Assembly: GCA_026874595.1 (NCBI GenBank)
Contig: CM049310.1
Span: 23,536,058 to 23,600,057, forward strand
Source: Sipunculus nudus
Lineage: Eukaryota > Annelida > Sipuncula > Golfingiida > Sipunculidae
DNA length: 64,000 nt
Direction: 5' to 3'
Shown: positions 11,116 to 22,292 of the stretch, in pieces
How positions within the stretch are numbered: the stretch's first letter is position 1
Layout: each line of letters opens with the position of its first letter
Position numbers and translations under genes: made by a program
The notes under the pieces: generated by a model
Databases searched by the model: none
Seen by the model: only the letters and a program-made list of their open reading frames with translations
What the model was told of the DNA's origin: nothing

Positions 11116-12174
11116 CACTCAAAAAACAGATTGGTTGAATCAACCAAAAAATTGGTTGATTCCAACCAATTTAATTGGTCAAAATATGTCCAAACAATTT
11201 ATTGTTTAAAACAACCAATTTATTTTGGTCGTAATCAAACAACAAGTATTGGTCAAATCAACCTATATATTGGTCAGAGCAACCAACACAGCTGATCATT
11301 TAAACCAACAAAATTGGTCAGTTTGACCAAAATAATTTGATTATTCTCAACTGATGTACTTTGGTTGAGGTGAAACCAAAAAAATTGGTTAAATCAAATA
11401 ATAAATTGATCACATGAACCAATTTAAATTGGTCAGACTAGTGGACACATGTATGTGTGCATTGTTACTTTCAATCTACCTTTCAGTTGTTTTATTCTTA
11501 TATTGATTGGGAGTCTTTTTGTAAGTCTTTCTTTAGTTTCGGGTTGCTCTGGTGTGGATTTCAAGGGGAAACACAGTTTCCGCCCAGGGGAATCGAACTG
11601 TGACCGCCCGCATACAAGTCAGACGTTTTGCCCCTCAGCCAGTGAAGCTTGCATCTCTTCAGTCTGATTTGGGGCACTTTTGTGTCTGATGTTAAAACTG
11701 ACGAATCGGTTTGGTCAGTGCTTGACGAATCAGTTGGTAAAATAACAAAAAATGTTGATAAAATTAACCAATGTTTAACTCAGCCAAGAAAACTGGTTAA
11801 ATATATATGCAACCAAACGGTCGACCAATTTTTTTATTGGTCAAAATGACCAATGAGTTTGGTTACAAGTTGGTTTAAATTACCAAAGTGCATGTTGGTT
11901 AAATCAACCAATATCATCTCAAACAACCAAATTGGTCATATATGTGTGCTAAAGTAACCAATATTTTGGTTATCAATTGACCAATATATTGATTAAACCT
12001 ACATACAGTATTTTTATTCTGTTAACCAATAAAAATTGGTCAAAACAACCAACTGGTTTGGTTAGTACTTTAACAATGCATTGGTTAAGATTAACAATAT
12101 CTTGGTTAAAACAACCAAAAACTGACTTAACCAATTAAATTGGTTATATATTTAACCAATCTGTTTTTTTAGTG
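11116..12174. mobile_element. CACTA-like (EnSpm-type) non-autonomous element, ATTGGTT-word body
   Basis: The left end is CACTCAAAAAACAGATTGGT and the right end read inward is CACTAAAAAAACAGATTGGT. TA flanks both sides (11114-11115 and 12175-12176) as a 2-bp duplication. CACT termini, a 2-bp duplication and repeated subterminal motifs fit the CACTA/EnSpm superfamily. Nearly the whole body consists of the subterminal words ATTGGTT/TTGGTC and their complements AACCAAT/GACCAA, in both orientations at short intervals, so the element can fold on itself many times. The exception is an island at about 11430-11690, which holds a tRNA-like segment. No transposase frame. Confidence 0.75.
11578..11650 (-). 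other. tRNA-like SINE head (pol III A and B boxes)
   Basis: On the minus strand, TGGCTGAGGGG (11641-11631) fits an A box and AGTTCGATTCC (11599-11589) fits a B box, about 32 bp apart as in tRNA genes. A CTTGTAT loop sits between them where an anticodon TGT (Thr-like) would lie. The acceptor ends do not pair and no CCA or tRNA 3' flank follows, so this is a tRNA-derived SINE head rather than a working tRNA gene. It lies in the only non-repetitive island of the CACTA-like element, suggesting capture or insertion. Confidence 0.55.
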
Positions 12175-12184
12175 TAGGTATGTT

Positions 12185-12830
12185 ACAATGAATTCTCTTA
12201 CGTTATACAGTACCGGATAAGATATTAAGTTTCCAGGTCCATGCAGTTAAGATTTACATGTGCCCTGTCTGTCTGACTGGTGCTAAAAATAAGGTTTATC
12301 GCCAGTAGTTCGCAGAATATAGGTCACCATGGCCTAATGTCAGATTTCAAATGATATCCCTTGATATATATATAAATGTATAACGTTAGAAGATTCTATG
12401 TCTAACGGAAATTGTGCGCACCTCAGCACAGGCGCTTGAATCCCTATTTGTAATAAAGTCTTCATATCCCCAGTGTTCTTAAAAATACTACGAAAGAATC
12501 AGTTAAAAAAAAAAATAAAAAAAAAACGGTCATACCATACTTTCTATTATATTATGACTCTATAATAGATAGTATGGTATGACCGTTTTTTTTTATTGTT
12601 TTTTTTTTTAACTGATTCTTTCGTAGTATTTTTAAGAACACTGGGGATATGAAGACTTTATTACAAATAGGGATTCAAGCGCCTGTGACCTCAGGTTCCT
12701 TGTGCTCAAATTATGTTTTCCCAAAACCTCGCAGAATATATGCCACAGTGACATAATTTCATATTTCCTAACATATGTGCCTAAAGCCTAGGTCTGACGG
12801 TTACGATTTGTGCAATGTTGACGGCCAGGC
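12185..12830. repeat. Family C repeat, split by a palindromic element
   Basis: Family C phrases occur on both sides of the palindrome: GCAGAATATAGGTCACCATG and AGAAGATTCTATGTCTAACG before it, TCGCAGAATATATGCCACAG and TAGGTCTGACGGTTACGATT after it. Removing 12427-12694 restores a continuous family C copy. Confidence 0.6.
12427..12687. mobile_element. Full-length palindromic (fold-back) element, 261 bp
   Basis: CACAGGCGCTTGAATCCC at the left is matched by its reverse complement at the right, and the two arms of about 115-120 bp are almost perfectly complementary throughout. They meet near 12545-12565, leaving only a few loop bases; the poly-A and poly-T stretches differ slightly. The direct repeat ACCTCAG flanks the element (12420-12426 and 12688-12694). 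This is a MITE with no interior besides its arms. A transcript across it would form a long hairpin. A 7-8-bp duplication is compatible with hAT or P-like mobilisation; family not assigned. Confidence 0.85.
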
Positions 12831-14456
12831 GGCTATAAGGACGACGGAAAAAGGGTGATCTCAGGTTATGTAGTCCCTACAATCAGCTGGGTTAAAAAAA
12901 AAAGGGCTCATCGTCTGTTATTACAGGACAATGTCTTAAGTTAGAATTGAACGACCGCTAGTGAGAGGGATTTCTTTATCAAGCCAGACAATATGTACGT
13001 AGCTACATTTTTCGGATGCACTATTTTATGTACTTTTTTTTTCTTCTGACGTGATCTCGCGTACTGATATCAAGCTAGTACGGTAGACGCTGCAAGGTCA
13101 AGGACGGAAGGATCCTTTGATCAAGTTCGCGGACAAGATTCGATTTGTACGCCCTGTCATCACTGGTCATGATATTGTTCTTTACCAAGGCCAAGCCGGT
13201 AACTTACTGTTAATCGAATTGTCCATGTATTACTCAGTGTTTGCCTGATGATTTTCTTATGACGACCTCACGCCTGTCGTCATCTCTGACAGCGCCCTAA
13301 GAAAATGCCACCTGAGATTGGCCCACGGCCCGTAGAGGCATTTAATTGGATATTAATATAATTTTATATCCACTGCTTTGGCTTCTTGAAACTAATTCTT
13401 AATAACACGAGACATAGCATAGTGTTATTACAAGTTAACTGTACATTTTGTTATATCTCAGAGACTAATAGTAATAGTTATTATTTCTGGCTGTTTTTAT
13501 AATGAAAATTTTAATGTTGACTTGTACAGAAAATTGTCAAACTTGATCTATTCATATTATACATAATTAAATACCAGCAGAATACACATGCGCTACCCAG
13601 ACCTCATGACCAGGGGTGCTGCCATGACTAATTGCCATGATACTTTCCATGCACATTGATCATGGATAGTTTCATCAGTTTCTGTAGTCCGCCACGTACG
13701 GACTCAATTTATCTGTGATATGGAGTCCGACCGTGTGGCAGTGAGAGTTTGCCCTGCGGTACATGGAGGGACCTGTAACATGAAATACCACTGCTTGTTG
13801 TGCGATAGAAAAGCAATCTTGCATTTATATATAGAAATAAACTTATTATGTATCAAATTAAATCGATATATCACCTTTATGTGCGCCTGTAAATGTTTTT
13901 TTATCATTTGAACTGCCGGAGTTCAGATGTTGCATGCCAAACAGGACACCGCCGGAAAAGGAATCCCATGCAAATTAGGTGGGCAATCTATGCAAAAGAG
14001 GAATTCAGGGGGACTTTTCCCAGGAATGCCAGTGCCGTGCACCAGAGTAGACCATATTTTCATAAGCATCCTTCCCATCATACATAGCATGTTGTCAATG
14101 ATGCTAATTTCCTATTGGCTGTTCCAACTTGAAGGCGCCAGCGGCCCAACGGAGACGAAGTAATATCTGACTTCATTCAGAGTAAGTGCCCATACTTTAT
14201 TTTATACTGATCATTCAGCAAAAGTTTTGGTCCTGTCGGAGTCTAAGCATCTGTAACAATAATAATATGTGGGGTTTGTTTGGTGTCCTCATGCTTCACA
14301 AGGCATATATGTGTCTAAGGGGTTTGTACGGATCCGTACAAACTTGGATAGTACAGACTCTCCCCGCCAGAGGCTGCAGCACTTGTATTGTTTACTATAT
14401 ATGTCAGCGCTGCAAGACTGCAGCAACAGTTTCTGCAGACTTGTGGCAACACCTGT
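12831..14456. other. Mixed unique DNA with one possible non-coding first exon
   Basis: 13000-13330 is of higher GC than its surroundings, without a recognisable product. At 14105-14130 an inverted CCAAT box (ATTGG) and a GC-rich stretch precede GACTTCATTCAGA followed by GTAAGTGCC (donor near 14181). This could be a promoter and untranslated first exon leading to the exon-like segment at 17850. Evidence is weak. Confidence 0.25.
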
Positions 14457-16992
14457 ATTTTTAGCGAACCTGTGAGCTTATGCGATGGCGCGGGGTCATT
14501 CATCCACCATTGGCAGTGTGTGAACCCATGCTTTCTCAAAACTTGTAACTAGCAGCACAAAACTTTATGGAATAAAATCGTATTCGGAGCTGTTTTGCTA
14601 TCTGCATTGACTTGGGTTTTTAGGGGAAAAAGCTTAAAAACCTTTAAAAATCTTCTTCCTCAGAACTGTCCGCCAAGCCAAATTGTTCAATATTTCACAA
14701 AAATAATCCCTGAATCAGTCTCAGATTTGTTCAAATGGTTCCAGTTTGGTGATTTTTGCCCGAGTTAAGGGAACTGAACTAAAAATTTTAAAGTATACTA
14801 AAATTACAATCTCAGAAACAGCTGGAGCTATCATCACCATATTTAAACAAATGTTGGTCACATGAGTGATATTTTAAACTGTAGTATTGGTGGCACCACC
14901 TGCATCAACCTTTTATGTACGGGGGTCATCAACAGTCAATAATCAGTACATTAACCCAAAATGTTTCAGGAACAACTGGAGCTGACATCCCCTAATTTTA
15001 TGCAAAAATCAGTGGCATGTCAAATATTGTAGGATTGAGCTTTATGTGGTGCCACCTGCATCAACTTACAATTTACAGGGAAAAATCTTGAAAATCTCTG
15101 ATGAAATCATTCAGCTGAATTGATCAATATTGATCAATATTTCAAAGAAACGATCCCAGAGATGATCCCTTTCAAGTTTGTTCAAATGGTTTGGGTTTGA
15201 TGAAAATGGCCAAATTATAGGAATTTGAACTTAGCGATTTAGCCATGTAGGCATACTAACATTACAATCTTTTGCCATGTAAGCATACTAACATTTATAA
15301 CAATCTCAGAAAAGACAGGAGCTAGCATCACCACATTTTGTGCAAATGTTGGTAATGTGCCCGACTCATATTTGAAATTGAGGCTTTTGTGGTGCCACCT
15401 ACATTGACCTGTTTGTTACAGGCAAAAACCACTTAATTTTCACCTCCTTCAGCTTAAACATGTTTTATGATGAAATTGTAAAGCTGAATGGTTTAATTTT
15501 TTACAAGAATAGTCCTAGGGTTGGGTTTCCTTCAGTTAAATAAGAATAGATATTGTTCATTGATTTTTGGTGGAGTCATAGAACTTGAAAGCTGAAATTG
15601 GTGTTATGGCTATAAGTAAGCCTATTTCAAAGTTCAAACTGAGGGCTGCAATAGTCTTCTTCTGCAAAAATGTTGTTTCAACTTCTGTAACATTGCACAA
15701 AAATGATTCTTAGTTGGCCTTTAAGTTTACTTAAATAGTTTTTGGCAGAATTATTGTACCTTAAACAATGAAAGGACCATTAGATACAGCTAGTTAATTT
15801 ATTGTATTAACAAACTGAGCTCTTAGGGTATATAAGCAGAACTGTGCAGGCAACCTTAATAGTTGGTTCCATATCCAGCTTATGTGCAAGATAAATCCAT
15901 GAATAAAATATATCTGTATTCTGATTTTTGCTTTCAGTTGGTATCTGTTATTATTCTAAACATTTTGATAACAAAATATCTTGTGAATATGCAGCTTGAA
16001 AAAAAAACATTTAGCCAAAGTCTTTCAGTATGTATAAACAGATTTGACAACATGCCAAAATTTTGTCTGTATCTATAAATAGCTTGGCAGACTGCCAACT
16101 TTTTCAGGCTTTGCAACAAACCAAGTTCCAGTCTGGATCTGTTATAGCTTTGGCAGACTGCCAACTGTATCAGATTTTGCAACAGGTCAAGAGTTCACTC
16201 AGTGCTGCTAGGTACAGGTCAGGAGTTTACTCAGTGCAGTAGCTGCAGCTGTATGGCAATTAGCTTTGCTTGGTTTGGGGCAAATGCCTGCCTCAGCTGA
16301 GCTTTGTCAGCCCAGTGCACCTGACTCGAGAGAAGTTTAATGTATCTGCCTGAAATCTCAGCCCATATATCTTTGATTGCTTCCTCATACACAAGACTGA
16401 TGTTGCTACCTACAGTGAATCTTGCTCAGTGTATGTCCCTGCTTATTTCTCAGGAGGGATTTGATATATCAGCCTGAAATTGGGCATATGTATACATCTG
16501 GGATAGCTTGTTGAATACAAGACTGGTGGCGCCACAATAATTTTTGCAGAGTGTATGCTCCTTATTTCAGGAGAGATTTGACATATTAGCCTGATATTAG
16601 GCATGTCCATATATCTTTGATAATTTTGTTAAATTCAAGACTTGTGGTGCCACCTACAATGGTTTTTGGTTTTCATGCATCTGTGCACAAAGCCCAAGAC
16701 TGGTTGAAGTGTATGTCTGAAATTTTGCATGTCCATACATCTTTTATGGCTTTCTCGTACACTAGACTGGTGGTGCCATCTACAATAATTTTGTATTATT
16801 TACATCTATGCCAGTATTTTATGACTGATGTTTGTGTATTTGGTACAAGTTTGTACTCGGGTTAAAAATGTTTAATGCTTGCATTGTATATATACATGTC
16901 ACATGTGTACTTTAAAAGTAATGGTCCAGCATGGAAGCATTATAGCTGATGTTTATCCCATCGCACAAGTTCACATTAGGCCTGTAGGCCTT
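14457..16992 (+). repeat. Family B composite repeat, copy 1 (about 2.5 kb)
   Basis: Begins TTTTTAGCGAACCTGTGAGC and ends CACAAGTTCACATTAGGCCT..GTAGGCC. The ends share an imperfect inverted GAACCTGTG core. The order inside is: phrases such as TCTCAGAAACAGCTGGAGCT and TTGTTCAAATGGTTCCAGTT, repeated with roughly 300-bp rhythm; then GCAGACTGCCAACTGTATCA and AGAGTTCACTCAGTGCAG blocks (16080-16260); then family A modules with GTGGCGCCAC boxes (16330-16800); then AAGTAATGGTCCAGCATGGA. The copy at 29434-31952 has the same order, which defines the element. No transposase or RT frame was found, so it is non-autonomous or unclassified. Confidence 0.7.
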
Positions 16993-17029
16993 GATTCTAT
17001 TTTTTAGACATATTTTTCCATTTTTGAGA

Positions 17030-17540
17030 CCTGTGGTCTGACAGTTAATAGAGCACAAGCCTTAACCGTTAGACCTAGAAATTTCTAACTGTACATCTAG
17101 GGTGGTCCAAGGTGAATCTCCCTGGAAACCTGAAATAAGTCATGGTAACCTATATTTTGCAAATTAGTGGAGAAAACATTATTTTTAAGCACTCAGTGAG
17201 TCAGATAGGGCACATATGGTATCCATTTGGCCTGGAATCCTTATACATGACTTTCAGGGAGGTCCATAAAATCTCCTTGGACACCTGAAATAATGTCACT
17301 GTGACCTATTTTCTGCAAGCTGTGTGAAAGAACATGATTTTAACACTCTGTTAGTCAGAAGGGCATAAGTCGTTGCAGCTGGATGTAGAACAGGTCACTG
17401 TAATCTATGTCTAATCAATATCTATATCTAATCTCTATTGGCAAAATGCATGATTTTGAGCACTCTGGGAGTTATTTTACCCATTGTTCAAGGCTCCTTG
17501 TATTCAGCTGAGTGTCATGGCCCATGGGCCACTTGTTATG
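17030..17540. repeat. Family C fragment
   Basis: GTGGTCCAAGGTGAATCTCC, CCTGAAATAAGTCATGGTAA and a second unit with CTCCTTGGACACCTGAAATA and GTCACTGTGACC. These are the reverse-complement sense of the copies at 7.2 and 10.6 kb, with the same word order as 22.4-24.2 kb. Confidence 0.6.
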
Positions 17541-17849
17541 ATTTTCAACAAAACGACCAGTAAAAATGGACTAATTCAAAATTAGTGACACCCTATACTG
17601 ACCATAAAAAAGAACAAAGGAAGAGCTCAACAAATGCATCATAAAGGCATTTCAGGTATTAGAGATATGCTGCTGATTTCCTTGAATAAAGAAAAATTGT
17701 TGGAGTGAAACCTACCAATTTCCATAAACTAAATGACATGTTTGATTGACTTAATCTTCCATAATTAAACCCCCTGTTCTATGTTCCATGTTCCATTCTG
17801 TGTTTTATTTAGGTCCATTGATATCTTTTTTTTTTAAATTTGAATACAG

Positions 17850-17985
17850 GAAATGTACCTGAAGATCCAAAGACAACAAGAATGATTACATTCAACTGCT
17901 CTGATGTGGAAGAATTCATAGGGGCATAGTGGTGTCCCTGCTATTGAAGATCCATAGAACAAAGTGAATGTTTCAAATGATAGAA
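17850..17985 (+). other. Candidate exon (splice-bounded segment)
   Basis: A strong acceptor (ten-T tract, then TTGAATACAG) precedes 17850 and a strong donor, AGAA|GTAAGT, follows 17985. One frame reads NVPEDPKTTRMITFNCSDVE and six more codons before a TAG at 17927, so the exon would end its frame 57 bp before the donor. It may be a terminal coding exon with a spliced 3' UTR, an exon of a non-coding transcript, or a relic. The sequence around it (17540-18090) is not in any repeat family I recognise. No protein family recognised. Confidence 0.35.
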
Positions 17986-18101
17986 GTAAGTTTCATTTTA
18001 TTTAAATATTTCTTCATTGTGCTACAAACCCTGTCCTAACAAAGAAATTTAGAAACTAATGGTTATTTATTATAAGGGTAACAAGACTTTCCTGGTATGG
18101 T

Positions 18102-19630
18102 CAGGGTTGGGTTTTAGGCTGCCCAAAACCTGTTTTCGGCAGGGCAGAGCCTAAAACATGCCTTTAACTGCCTAAAATAGGTTATAACCTGCCTAAAACT
18201 GCCTTTAACTGCCTAAAACCTTATTTACCCTTACCTATGACTTTTAGTTTAACTATGTTTTATTGTTAAAAATCTAAATGCATTAAAGAAATATGCTCAA
18301 CAAATTATAATTGAGGATCATTTCATTCAAACTAAACAAATTAAACCATGACACAAAAAAAAAGCAACAAATGAATTCAACACTACTTCAGGGATTTCCT
18401 TATGAACACAGTTCTCCGACTCTCCTACCTCCATTACTGCCAATTTATAAAAAAATGCTCTTACTTTAAGCTTATAACCAGATACTTTTATTGGCTTTTT
18501 GATCACAAGGGATTAAATTTTGTGATAAATGGAAAAGAAGTTTACTGGATTTAAAATGTTGTTCCATTTACACTGATGAATAGTTCTTTATACTGTAGCT
18601 TCACTAACATAACATGTTTATTTTGTATGCCTGTAGCTTCAATGGCAAAAAGCATTGGATTGGATTTATAAATTATTACATATCTTTTATGCTAGCCATA
18701 AAACTAAAAATATGATAATATCTGATAATGAACAAGAATTTCCACTATTTGTTTATTCCCTTAGCTAGGTCATCCCTTGTCAAATTTTAAGATTTTGTGC
18801 ACATACTTATCTTCTATATAATGATGGATATACTCTGTTTATTGTATGATGAAATTGTAAAAATGGAACCCTCATTAAACACTATAATTAGTATAAAACT
18901 GAAAATGTGAAAATATTTTGCAATGAATATGTTGCAAACCACAGAATATTCATAATTACTCAGGGGCTGTGTTAAACCTGAAGGCCTGAGGGGCACTGAC
19001 TGCATCACTCAGTAAAATGTTTGCTCAAGAACAGTCTTCAGGGCAAGGGCTTTGATTGCATCCTCCTAGTCATGTATGAAAGTTGAAATGAACATCTACT
19101 AGGACACAGAAGTAGGACTTATGACCATTGGGTCTTATGACCCCATCACCCTGATAAATTGTAATTAACTTTGTCTAATCAAGTAGTCCTCCCCTCTGAT
19201 AGTGATACCCTGTCTTACAAGGGCAAACTGGAGGCTGTATTACATCATTCAAGGTAGCTGGGCACTCATCAGGAAACCCAAAAGGTCCTGATAATGTCAT
19301 TACCTTGGCCAATAAAACTATGTGCCACACAAACATGGTCTCATGTTCAGACACCTATACAGGCTCTTTGAAGACTGCATGGTACCAGCCAACAGGAAAT
19401 CATGCATATCTAATACTTGATAGCTTCCAGAAGCCCAGCAAAGCCTTGTGACTGCTTCACCCCAGCCAGTATGGTAGTTTTACAGATCTTTAAGTAAAAA
19501 ATGTAAACAAATATAGGTTTTGGGCACTTTTGGTGCCTAAAACCTGCCTAAAACCTGTTTTAGGCGGGGTGGTTTTAACCAGGTTATAACCTATGGTAAA
19601 AACCTTCATGCCTAAAACTTGCCAACCCTG
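18102..19630. mobile_element. hAT-like element, non-autonomous, 1.5 kb
   Basis: Left end CAGGGTTGGGTTTTAGGC; right end read inward CAGGGTTGGCAAGTTTTAGG. It is flanked by an exact 8-bp duplication, GGTATGGT (18094-18101 and 19631-19638). CAGGG termini with an 8-bp duplication are the signature of hAT transposons. Subterminal regions carry several copies of GCCTAAAACCTG in both orientations (18110-18225 and 19535-19615). The interior has no transposase frame, but its 3' half contains a possible LINE fragment (listed separately). Confidence 0.9.
19200..19480 (+). pseudogene. Possible LINE reverse transcriptase fragment inside the hAT element
   Basis: Around 19343-19408 the frame MFRHLYRLFEDCMVPANRKS resembles the LYxLFxxCxxxGxxPxxWK block found upstream of the RT core in LINEs. 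Just before it, ALIRKPKRS resembles the IxKLKxGKxPGPDG region. Stops interrupt the rest. If correct, a LINE piece was carried by, or inserted into, the hAT element. The match is by memory of the family pattern only. Confidence 0.3.
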
Positions 19631-19796
19631 GGTATGGTTAACACCAGTTGGTATAATTATATATCACTGAATATCATGCAGGGAAAACCCTTGAAACTTG
19701 GAATATAGGTAAAACCAGAAAAGCTGCTCCATGGAGAGGAAAAATTGGGAAGGTTGAGGAAAACTTAAATGTTTCTTAACTTGTGGTATCCCCATA

Positions 19797-20570
19797 ATTT
19801 TTAGTGAACCTGTGAGCTTATGCGATGGCCCAGTGTCGTCGTCCGCCGTCCACCGTCATCTGTACGTTAACCCATGCTGTCTCAGAAACCATCAGAGCTA
19901 GCAGCTTCAAATTGCATGTAAGAATCAGATACATGTCAAACTTCAACTTATTGAGCTTATTTTTTGGGTATCTGCATTAACTTCGATTTTATAGGGAAAA
20001 AAACTTAAAAACCTTTAAAAATCTTCTTCTCCCAAACTGCTCAGCCAAATTGTCCAGTATTTCATAGAAATGATCCCTGGAACAATCTCTCTTAAGTTTG
20101 TTCGAATGGTTCACATTCGGAGATTTTTGGTTGAGTTACAGTAGGTTGAACTTAGTCTTCTGTCCAAAAAAGCATACTAAAATTAAAAACTCAGAAACGG
20201 CTGGAGCTATCATCACCAAATTTTATGCCAATGTTTGTCACACATGTCACATCTGAAAATGAGGTATTGGTGGCGCAACCTACATTGATCTGTTTTTTAC
20301 AAGCAAAAATGTAATTTTAGATTCTTCTAGCTGATTCAGCCTTTTATGATGAAATAGTTAAGGTGATTAGTTTAAACTTTACAAGAATTATTCTATGTTA
20401 GTGTTCTGTTGGTTTTATAAGAACAGATTGGGTAAATGTAGCTTTAAAAAAGCATTGCAGCCAATTGAAAAAGGCTTTCTTTGTTTGAAAACAGATTTAA
20501 CAACATGCTGAGTTTCAGCAGCCAAGTCAAGAGGTCACTCAGTACAACCAGGTGGGGTCCAGACATCACC
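19797..20570 (+). repeat. Family B, 5' part only
   Basis: Starts TTTTTAGTGAACCTGTGAGC and follows copy 1 (TCTCAGAAACCATCAGAGCT, TTGTTCGAATGGTTCACATT, GGTGGCGCAACCTACATTGA), then stops after about 770 bp without the 3' end. Confidence 0.7.
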
Positions 20571-20594
20571 ATGGCAACTGACCTGGCTCTGTCT

Positions 20595-20665
20595 GGTGTC
20601 TAGACAATGTGTCTAGACATCTAGACACAGTGTCTAGACATCTAGGCACATTGTCTAGATGCAGA
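20595..20665. repeat. TCTAGACA palindromic micro-cluster
   Basis: Five or more copies of TCTAGACA-type words (each containing the palindrome TCTAGA) within 70 bp, between two family B fragments. Confidence 0.8.
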
Positions 20666-20729
20666 ATGCCCAGATTAGAACTATTGGAAGTATATCTTTC
20701 AACGGTTTGAAAAAACTTGGTTTGCATTT

Positions 20730-21205
20730 TTAGTGAAACTGTGAGCTTATGCAATGATGTGGCGTCGTCCGTCTTCCGTCGTCTGTCATGCGTCATAGCT
20801 ATCTCAAAAAGGGCAGAAGCTAGCATCATCATATTATTTGCAAAAAATTTGTCATCTAAAAAATTCTCTTGGATTTTGCGTATTTCTTGGCTAACTGCAT
20901 TTTCTTAGATTTTAAAGGGACGTTCTTCTCTGAAACTATGCTGGCAAATTATCTGTTCATCTGTCCCAATAATCCTCCCTGGTAAAAAGAACAAACCTGG
21001 AATACCCTGACTGATACATCCTAGTTTTAAAATGTCCTAGTCCGAAACTTGCAGGCTCGAAAAGTCCATTTTGCTGAAATCATAATGACTAAGGTAGATA
21101 TGCAGGACATAAGAGGATCAATATTAGATTTTAAAAATAAACCTCCATTCATACTCCCAAACTTTGCACAGGTTCGCATTAGGCCTGTAGGCCTCATTTA
21201 AATTC
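20730..21205 (+). repeat. Family B, internally deleted copy
   Basis: Has the 5' start TTTTTAGTGAAACTGTGAGC at 20730 and the family 3' end GCACAGGTTCGCATTAGGCC..TGTAGGCC at 21167-21195, with only about 430 bp between. At 21020-21060 the words ATGTCCTAGTCCGAAACTTG resemble the ends of the element at 57298-57982. Confidence 0.65.
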
Positions 21206-21930
21206 AACATGCAACCTTTATCATCAAGATTTTAGTGTGTATGCAAAATGGTAGCCCTTATTTGCAGTTCCCAGAAACTGGGAGAAATTATGCTGTCAGG
21301 GTTCAATAAAGGATGCAACGTTGAAGTAGTCTGAGGACAGAATATAGTAAGTTGAGAATGTATCTTGAGAGAGAATATGGTGGAAAGGGGACATTTATCA
21401 ACAATGATGAGAGCAAATAAACACATTTTTGGACCACCATGCCTAAATCTTCAAATTTTGTAGGTTAACATACAGAAGAACTCCTCCTTATGGTCATGCC
21501 TCAATAGTGATCACAACTTTTATCTTTATAACAGGTCAGATTTATAATATAATTCTGAATTTTCTGCCATTGTCTATTTTGGTCACTTCACATTTCTATA
21601 TTACGCAAAGGTCACTCGGTCCCACAGGCCAGTATAAAGGAAAAAAAGGTGGGTCCGATAAGAAAGAGTGATAGAGAATGGAGCTTAGAACACTACAAAT
21701 TCAGAATATGTTCGAGAGAAAACAAAAATTGTGAAACCATGGGGAGAAATTTTTTATGAATTAATTGAATAAAATATCTTATGCTCTGTATGTTGTTGAT
21801 TATAATAAAAATTTGAACTTGGTTTCTTTGTTTCTTTTAACACCACCTGACTCCTGGTCTCATCCTGCATTATTGCCACTCCTATATTAAGGCACCTTTT
21901 TCTAATCCCATTTGTAATTGTATCTGCGAA
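21206..21930. other. Unique AT-rich DNA, nothing recognised
   Basis: Short frames only (21232-21426 and 21754-21945, minus), no domains or splice context. Confidence 0.4.
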
Positions 21931-21934
21931 AACA

Positions 21935-22290
21935 GAGTTTTGCAAATATTATGTTTTCACTTGGGTTCAGCCGCAGCAGTGGCGTTTGTTTCGTTCATTT
22001 AAAAAAAAACTGGACTCGATCTATCAGAAACCCAGCATAATTATTGGGTCACATGAACTGGTGCCTAATGATGACTGGTGACGCTACCTGCAATCCTTTT
22101 CATGCAGTATGGCTCCGGGTTTCTTGGTGACAACAGCCTATATAGATCTCAGGAATTCCATGTCCATTTATCTTGGATACCTCCATCTCATACTTGAGAG
22201 TGGTGTGCAACCTACAATCGTTTTCGCGTGGCATCCACAGTTTGCCATCTGTTTGTCATAGTGATTTGTTCAATGTAACTGGCTTCTGCA
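21935..22290 (+). repeat. Family A fragment
   Basis: Opens AAAACAGAGTTTTGCAAATA, as does the copy at 42285. It continues through GGTGACGCTACCTGCAATCC and GTGGTGTGCAACCTACAATC, which are degraded GGTGGCGCCACCTGC boxes about 125 bp apart. Confidence 0.55.
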
Positions 22291-22292
22291 AT

